The translations under genes were made by a program, and so were the position numbers. The notes below the pieces were generated by a model. It worked only from the letters and a program-made list of their open reading frames with translations. It did not search any database and had not been told where the DNA came from. Below, one piece after another: positions 58,930-64,000 of a stretch of DNA of 64,000 nt. Origin of the DNA: Vibrio sp. VB16 (GTDB lineage: Bacteria; Pseudomonadota; Gammaproteobacteria; Enterobacterales; Vibrionaceae). The stretch spans positions 2,480,001-2,544,000 of the forward strand of contig NZ_CP087590.1 in the NCBI RefSeq assembly GCF_015594925.2. The letters are read 5' to 3'. Numbering within the stretch: position 1 is the stretch's first letter; each line of letters opens with the position of its first letter.

Positions 58930-59556
58930 CTAATTAACGAGCTGGCTCGCTTCTCTAGTGAGTTTTGCTAACTGTTCCCAGTCTTTCTCTTCGATAAGTT
59001 TCTTATCTACCATCCAGGTTCCACCACACGCGACAACACGATCGATTGATAAATAATCTTGCACATTATTCAGGTTAATGCCGCCTGTTGGCATTATTTG
59101 AATGTCACCATAAGGGGCAAGGAGGGACTTAAGCATACTTAACCCACCCGAGGCTTCAGCGGGAAAGAACTTAAGCATCGTTATGCCCATTTCCAACGCG
59201 GCTTCTATTGTGGATGGATTATTTACACCCGGAATATAAGGGATATCGTTTTTTATGCAGGCCAAAGCCGTATTCGGATTAAATCCCGGAGAAACAACAA
59301 AGGTTGCACCTGCATTTTTGGCCGCTAAAACTTGTATCTCATTGAGTACCGTTCCGGCTCCAATCAACATGTCTGGTTGAGACTGGCGTAACAGGCGGAT
59401 CGCTTCCTCTGCCGCATCGGAGCGAAAGGTTATTTCAGCGGCTGGTAAACCATTGTCAACGAGTACCTTGCCTAAGGGGATAATATCTCTCGCGTTATCC
59501 ACTGCAATGACAGGAATAATTTTAATTGCCGCCATTTGTTCTATTAGATTATTCAT
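58930..59556 (-). CDS. eda: KDPG/KHG aldolase family protein
   Basis: 208 residues of the 2-keto-3-deoxy-6-phosphogluconate aldolase type (Eda). Features: IIPVIAVDNARDIIPLGKVL, the catalytic Glu in AAEITFRSDAA, GAGTVLN, the Schiff-base lysine in TMLKFFPAEASGG (about residue 130) and IMPTGGINLNN. It yields pyruvate and glyceraldehyde 3-phosphate. Overlaps kdgK by 8 bases, 26 bases before dgoK. It is distinct from a presumed housekeeping eda elsewhere. Confidence 0.93.
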   Translation of the reverse strand: MNNLIEQMAAIKIIPVIAVDNARDIIPLGKVLVDNGLPAAEITFRSDAAEEAIRLLRQSQPDMLIGAGTVLNEIQVLAAKNAGATFVVSPGFNPNTALACIKNDIPYIPGVNNPSTIEAALEMGITMLKFFPAEASGGLSMLKSLLAPYGDIQIMPTGGINLNNVQDYLSIDRVVACGGTWMVDKKLIEEKDWEQLAKLTREASQLVN

Positions 59557-60523
59557 ACTGATTCATTCTCTCGATTACATCATTTAAATGTGCTTTATCT
59601 ATTAGTGCGCCTTTATGTTGAATAACGACGCCAGCTACCTGGTTACCTATTTGTGCGCAAGTACGTGGTGATAAGCCGCGTAGATAACCACTTAAATATC
59701 CAGCGTTAAACGAGTCACCCGCCGAGGTTGTATCCACTACCTGTACGCTTTTCTCAATACCGACAACGGCAAAATCTTCGTGAATAAAACTCTGGTAGAT
59801 GCATCCGTCTTTTCCTTGCTTAAGGACGACATTTCTAAGCCCTGTTTTTTTCAATCTTTTAAGAATGGCGTCTGCATCTTTGTCTCCCCACAGTTGCATC
59901 TCATCGTCATCCGTCAATAAGGCTAATTCGCTGATAGCAAATATCTGTGAATAAATGTCTTGAGCTCGACTTTCTCCACCATTACTTTCCCATAACTTAG
60001 GCCTATGGTTGGTGTCGAAAACAATCTGCTTTCCTTGTTTCGAAAGGCGGATTAATAAAGAGATGAGACACGCGCAGTCATCAACCGGAAGAATGGCCAG
60101 ACTAATTCCACTGAGATAGATTACATCCATATTTTCAAGTGAAGATGCAACCTTTTGAAAGTTCTCATGCGACACCATATACTTAGCGGCTGAGTTGTCT
60201 CGCCAGTATTGAAATGAACGTTCTCCAAACTCGTCAAGTTGTATTAAATACGCACCAACTGAACGTACTGAGTCAATTAATACATTTTCAGTGTTTACAC
60301 CTTCATTATTCCAAGCTTTAAGCATGTAGTTGCTTAATTTGTCGGCCCCTACCGCTGAAATGTAATTAACTTGATATTTTTCGTTATTATTTAACCGCGA
60401 AAGATAAACCGCCGCATTCAACGTGTCACCACCAAAATAATGTTTCATATTTCCAAATAGAGTGCCGTTAAACTCAGTCATACATTCGCCTATTAACGCG
60501 ATATTGATTTTTTTCTGATCCAT
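59549..60523 (-). CDS. kdgK: 2-dehydro-3-deoxygluconokinase (PfkB family)
   Basis: 324 residues from the ATG at 60523; a TTG nine bases upstream is less likely. PfkB motifs: IGECMTEFNG and FGGDTLNAAVYLSRL near the N-terminus, DTTSAGDSFNAGYLSGYL near residue 270 with the catalytic Asp. GERSFQYWRDNSAAKYM is typical of KDG kinases. It makes KDPG, the Eda substrate encoded next to it, so the pair forms a KDG module. Confidence 0.92.
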   Translation of the reverse strand: MDQKKINIALIGECMTEFNGTLFGNMKHYFGGDTLNAAVYLSRLNNNEKYQVNYISAVGADKLSNYMLKAWNNEGVNTENVLIDSVRSVGAYLIQLDEFGERSFQYWRDNSAAKYMVSHENFQKVASSLENMDVIYLSGISLAILPVDDCACLISLLIRLSKQGKQIVFDTNHRPKLWESNGGESRAQDIYSQIFAISELALLTDDDEMQLWGDKDADAILKRLKKTGLRNVVLKQGKDGCIYQSFIHEDFAVVGIEKSVQVVDTTSAGDSFNAGYLSGYLRGLSPRTCAQIGNQVAGVVIQHKGALIDKAHLNDVIERMNQYE

Positions 60524-60613
60524 ATTATTCAACCAATAGTTGTGAGTGATAGACCCATGGAATTTAATCTATCCAAGGTTAAAGTTTATTTATGTTTGGT
60601 CTGCTTATTTTTA

Positions 60614-62086
60614 TTATCTAGATTTTTGGCTTGTTACCATCGAGTCCATTGCCGCTCGTTGACGGTTAATAATGGCGAGCGCTTCTTTTTCTGAAATAGT
60701 GCATTCAGGTGTTATAAGGGTTATCACAATGCCCGCGATCAACGCTGCAATCACGGCCGGGATCGATGGGTTCCCCCAATAATGGCTCCAATCATTGTTA
60801 GCGATAACAAAAATGGAAGTAATGGATGCAGAAATTAAGCTCGCGATTCCACCTTGCCAGTTATATCTTTTCCAAAAACGCCCCAGTATTCCAAATACGA
60901 ATAGGCCCGACATTACTGTTGAAATCATCTTAGTGATATAGCCAATAATGTCATTCGAAGTGAGAGCAAATATCAACGCAACCCCGATAACCGCAACCAG
61001 CGAGAGCCGTGAATAGAGAACAACTTTGTTTCTGACAGGCACTGAACCAGTCACCATTGAATATACATCGCATAGAAGAATTGATACCCCAGCAATAGCA
61101 TCAGAACTTGCACTAGACATCGTGGCAGACAATCCGGCAATCAGCACAATCAAAGCGATACCCGTCGGCAGCACTGTCGCTGCAAGGTAGGGAAAGGCAA
61201 AATTACTGTTTGCCAGATCGGGGTTGATTACATGGGCAGAAATTCCGATAATCGCTGGAATAATGGAAAAGAGAAGATATAAAACACCTGAGTACATAAA
61301 AGAGCGACGGACCGTTTCCGTATTCTTAGCAGAATATATTCTCTGTCGATATGATGGCGTAGCAAGAACGCCGATACCAACAACAAACGCTAAAGATACC
61401 GCTGGAATCCATCCTAGTTTATCAATAGCCAAAAAACTGACAGCGTCAGGATCTATCCCATTATATAAGTTATCCAACCCACCAATATAGTCAACAGCAA
61501 ATACAGCCATAAGAATAAAACCAACAAATAATATGATCGCTTGAATCGTGTCAGTCCAAACTACCGCGGTATAACCGCCAATAATGACATATATGGCAAA
61601 AGCAACAGACACTAATATTTTGGCGATAGACGGTTCAATACCCGTTAACCAGGAAAGGTAAAGTCCTCCACCGATTATATGAGCACCTAACCACCCAATG
61701 GAAGCTACAAATATCAGAATTCCAACGATATTTTTAATGACTTTATTTCCACCGACGTAATAGGAATATTCTTCGCTCATCGTCATGAAATTAAGTTTAC
61801 GTACTGACGAGAATAGGAACGCCAATAAAAATATACCTATTGAACCACCGATACCATATAACGCCCCTGCCCATCCATTTGAATAGCCAAAGCCAACCGC
61901 TCCCATGCTGGAACCTGTGCCAACCATGGTCGCCACCGTCGTCCCCAATAGCAACATCGTTGGCAAAGTGCGGCCACCAAGCAAGAAATCTTCACCTGAT
62001 GTCTTTTTCCGAGATACGAACCAGCCGAACCAGATACAACAAACAATATAGATAACGAAGCCAGTTAGAAATAACGTACTATTCAC
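60614..62086 (-). CDS. Sodium:solute symporter (SSS family)
   Basis: 490 residues, about 13 membrane helices. Starts with GTG at 62086 with GAGAG upstream. SSS features: FVSRKKTSGEDFLLGGRTLP near residue 30, the sodium-site helix GLSATMSSASSDAIAG near residue 315, and VSLAFVVGIGVLATPSYRQR. It is not clearly PutP, PanF or NanT. Located inside the sugar-acid operon, it likely imports the compound that the deacylase and RidA act on. Substrate unknown. Confidence 0.9.
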   Translation of the reverse strand: MNSTLFLTGFVIYIVCCIWFGWFVSRKKTSGEDFLLGGRTLPTMLLLGTTVATMVGTGSSMGAVGFGYSNGWAGALYGIGGSIGIFLLAFLFSSVRKLNFMTMSEEYSYYVGGNKVIKNIVGILIFVASIGWLGAHIIGGGLYLSWLTGIEPSIAKILVSVAFAIYVIIGGYTAVVWTDTIQAIILFVGFILMAVFAVDYIGGLDNLYNGIDPDAVSFLAIDKLGWIPAVSLAFVVGIGVLATPSYRQRIYSAKNTETVRRSFMYSGVLYLLFSIIPAIIGISAHVINPDLANSNFAFPYLAATVLPTGIALIVLIAGLSATMSSASSDAIAGVSILLCDVYSMVTGSVPVRNKVVLYSRLSLVAVIGVALIFALTSNDIIGYITKMISTVMSGLFVFGILGRFWKRYNWQGGIASLISASITSIFVIANNDWSHYWGNPSIPAVIAALIAGIVITLITPECTISEKEALAIINRQRAAMDSMVTSQKSR

Positions 62087-62202
62087 TTTTCATCTCTCAC
62101 CCACGTTAGTTATTACTCTATAACGGAATATATCCAATATTAACTGGTTTAGCTGTGAGGCCAGACAAATAAAAGTCTTCGATTATCAGTCAGGCATCAA
62201 AC

Positions 62203-62589
62203 CTAAGCCGATTTGTAGCAGGTCAAATCGACTTCCACTTTTACATCGACGACGAGATCAGCAACCATACAAATACGAGCCGGTGGATGATCAGAAAAAT
62301 ATTCTTTAAATACTTTATTAAATGATTGGAAATAACGAGAATCAGTTAACACGACTTTCATATGAACAATGTGTTCTCTGTCGTATCCAGCATTTGTCAT
62401 AATTGCCAAACAATTATCAATTGCTAAACGAGATTGTTCAATAATTCCACCCTCAACAACTTCGCCGTCAGTCATTGGAGTTTGACCTGAAATATATAAC
62501 CAGCCCCCTGCTTCTACAGCATTTGAAAACGGAAGATGTTGACCACCCGTACCTGATTTACCTTCAACACCATAGCGTTTAATAGACAT
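62203..62589 (-). CDS. RidA/YjgF family enamine/imine deaminase
   Basis: 128 residues of the Rid family. Conserved stretches GWLYISGQTPM, NAGYDREHIVHMKVVL and PARICMVADLVVDVKVEVDL, with the carboxylate-binding Arg in PARICMV, so it should be active on 2-aminoacrylate-like enamines or imines. GGTGAG precedes the ATG. Its place after a D-aminoacylase-like gene points to hydrolysis of an intermediate from a PLP-dependent deamination. Confidence 0.93.
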   Translation of the reverse strand: MSIKRYGVEGKSGTGGQHLPFSNAVEAGGWLYISGQTPMTDGEVVEGGIIEQSRLAIDNCLAIMTNAGYDREHIVHMKVVLTDSRYFQSFNKVFKEYFSDHPPARICMVADLVVDVKVEVDLTCYKSA

Positions 62590-62613
62590 ACTCTCACCTT
62601 ATTTATATTTTAG

Positions 62614-64000
62614 TTAATGCTCTCGACGAATAAACCGTCCGTACCTGTTTTCTTCTACTATCTTGTTCTTATATGTTAACTTTCCATTCACGAACACAGA
62701 GTGAATACCTTCTGCTTTTTGTTCTGGATGTGTAAATGTTGCAATATCACTGATGTTTTCTGCATCGAAGAGAACTAAATCGGCGTACGCACCTACCTTA
62801 ATAACGCCTCTATCTTTTAGATTAAAACGTTGAGCCGATTTTCCCGTCATCTTATGCACCGCTTGTTCAATAGATAACAGCTTCTTTTCTCGGCTATAAT
62901 AACCAAGCACTCTCGGAAAGGTTCCCCACAACCGTGGGTGTGGGTGTGGATCGTTAGGCAACCCATCAGATCCGACCATAGAATGTTCAGAACACAGCAC
63001 TCTTTCTACGTCTTCGGGGTGCATATTGTGATATACCGCACCTGCGGGTCTGAGTTTTTTTGCCGCTTCAAGTAAGGACACATCCATTTCTGTTGCAATT
63101 GTCTTAAGTGTTTTTTGAGCATGTTCCGGGAAAGGTTCAGACCACGTAATAAATATCTCGAAGTCCTCCGTCACTTGCTTTAGATCCAATGTAGAGGAGC
63201 TCGCGCTATATGGATAACAATCACAACTAACATCTAGGTGCTTTTTCGTTTCATCCATCAGAGCCAATGTTTCAACCGTTCTTCCCCAATTACCTGCTCC
63301 AGCACATTTAAGGTGAGAGATAATCACGGGAATGCTATTGGCGCTCCCTATGTGGAACGCTTCTTTCATTGCTTCTAATATCGGTTCGAATTCTGAACGC
63401 ATATGCGTTGTATAAATGCCGTTGTATTTATTGAGCTCACTAGCAAGTTCTGTTACCTCTTCGGTAGAAGAGTCAAAGGCAGAGGCATAGGCCAAACCTG
63501 AACTGAGTCCTAGCGCACCACTTCGCATCGAATCAGACAAAGCCACTTTCATTTGTTCTATTTCGTCTTCTGTCGCCGTCCTGTAGAGATCATCCATAAC
63601 ATTATTTCTAAGCGTTGTATGACCGATTAAAGCGGCGACATTTACCGCTGGGTTAGCAATATCCACCGCTTGTGCATAATCTTCAAACGTCGCGTATTTG
63701 AAATCCTCTTTCTGACCCAGAAGATTCATGGGATCCGGCGGACTTTTTGTCAACACTGCTGGTGATGCACTAATACCGCAATTACCAACAATAACGGTTG
63801 TGATCCCTTGGCTTATTTTGGGAATACATTCCGGGTAACGTATTACATTCGTATCATCGTGTGTATGTACATCAATAAATCCAGGCGCCAGTGTTAACCC
63901 ACTACCATCGATAAATGTGCCATTTTTCGGCTCCAAGTTCTGACCAATTTCCGTAATTCTGTCTTCTGTGATCTCCAGATCTGAAAGATATTTGGCGTTT
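62614..64000 (-). CDS. N-acyl-D-amino-acid deacylase-like amidohydrolase (runs off the right edge)
   Basis: At least 461 residues; the reading frame stays open to base 64000, so the N-terminus is outside the window (an internal TTG at 63936 is not the start). The metal-binding entry is APGFIDVHTHDDTNVI; other family stretches are GNCGIS, GLSSGLAYASAFDSSTEEV, HMRSEFEPILEAMKEAF with the zinc-site region, VIISHLKCAGAGNWG, MVGSDGLPNDPHPHPRLWG and the C-terminal GVIKVGAYADLVLFD. D-aminoacylases remove the acyl group from N-acyl-D-amino acids. D-glucosaminate is itself a D-amino acid, so an N-acetyl-amino-sugar acid is a possible substrate here. Confidence 0.85.
   Translation of the reverse strand, partial: NAKYLSDLEITEDRITEIGQNLEPKNGTFIDGSGLTLAPGFIDVHTHDDTNVIRYPECIPKISQGITTVIVGNCGISASPAVLTKSPPDPMNLLGQKEDFKYATFEDYAQAVDIANPAVNVAALIGHTTLRNNVMDDLYRTATEDEIEQMKVALSDSMRSGALGLSSGLAYASAFDSSTEEVTELASELNKYNGIYTTHMRSEFEPILEAMKEAFHIGSANSIPVIISHLKCAGAGNWGRTVETLALMDETKKHLDVSCDCYPYSASSSTLDLKQVTEDFEIFITWSEPFPEHAQKTLKTIATEMDVSLLEAAKKLRPAGAVYHNMHPEDVERVLCSEHSMVGSDGLPNDPHPHPRLWGTFPRVLGYYSREKKLLSIEQAVHKMTGKSAQRFNLKDRGVIKVGAYADLVLFDAENISDIATFTHPEQKAEGIHSVFVNGKLTYKNKIVEENRYGRFIRREH

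Overview
This window comes from a member of the Vibrionaceae, most likely a Vibrio or a close relative. The evidence is a luxU-luxO pair with a divergent, sigma54-driven Qrr-type small RNA next to uvrB, Vibrio-like gene orders (moaABCDE-ybhK-luxUO-qrr-uvrB; rsxABCDGE-nth; feoABC; znuA/znuCB; yejK/yejLM), a cysteine-free FeoC, and a moderately AT-rich base composition with uniform codon use. I see no insertion sequence, prophage, integrase or CRISPR array. Most of the window is core chromosome; the last 11 kb is an accessory-looking catabolic block.

Layout. 1-5.2 kb: the 5' end of an Lrp/AsnC regulator, a small outer-membrane-barrel-like protein, and an RND efflux pump with its adaptor. 5.4-6.1 kb: three identical tRNA-Tyr genes, each preceded by a conserved two-hairpin leader. 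6.4-13.8 kb: a POT-family peptide permease convergent with oppABCDF. 14.3-18.2 kb: molybdopterin synthesis genes moaABCDE with a likely Moco riboswitch, divergent from ybhK. 18.4-22.6 kb: luxU, luxO, a LuxO operator, qrr and uvrB. 23.2-31.1 kb: tRNA-Asn, the rsx (rnf) electron-transport operon, nth, gloA, yecM. 31.3-39.1 kb: argS, a HIT protein, feoABC with Fur-box-like sites, and zinc uptake znuA and znuCB around a Zur-type palindrome. 39.2-46.2 kb: a conserved unknown gene, a catalytically degenerate SDR, a 37-bp-arm perfect palindrome, adhE, a potassium channel with a zinc-ribbon tail, and asd. 46.5-52.3 kb: yejK, yejL, yejM, tRNA-Ser, a NAD(P)-binding protein with a divergent LysR regulator, and a lipoprotein. 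52.7-64 kb: a TRAP transporter, an RpiR-type regulator and a minus-strand operon.

The right-hand operon holds an N-acyl-D-amino-acid deacylase-like amidohydrolase (running off the right edge), RidA, a sodium:solute symporter, KDG kinase, KDPG aldolase, 2-keto-3-deoxygalactonate kinase and its aldolase. Reading the enzymes in order suggests uptake of an N-acylated amino-sugar acid, deacylation, deamination through an enamine/imine intermediate to a 2-keto-3-deoxy sugar acid, phosphorylation and aldol cleavage to pyruvate and glyceraldehyde-3-phosphate. The presence of kinase/aldolase pairs for both C4 epimers is the most interesting metabolic clue in the window. The best RNA-level observation is the covarying stem-loop before each tRNA-Tyr; the best regulatory one is the near-ideal LuxO operator and sigma54 promoter in front of qrr.
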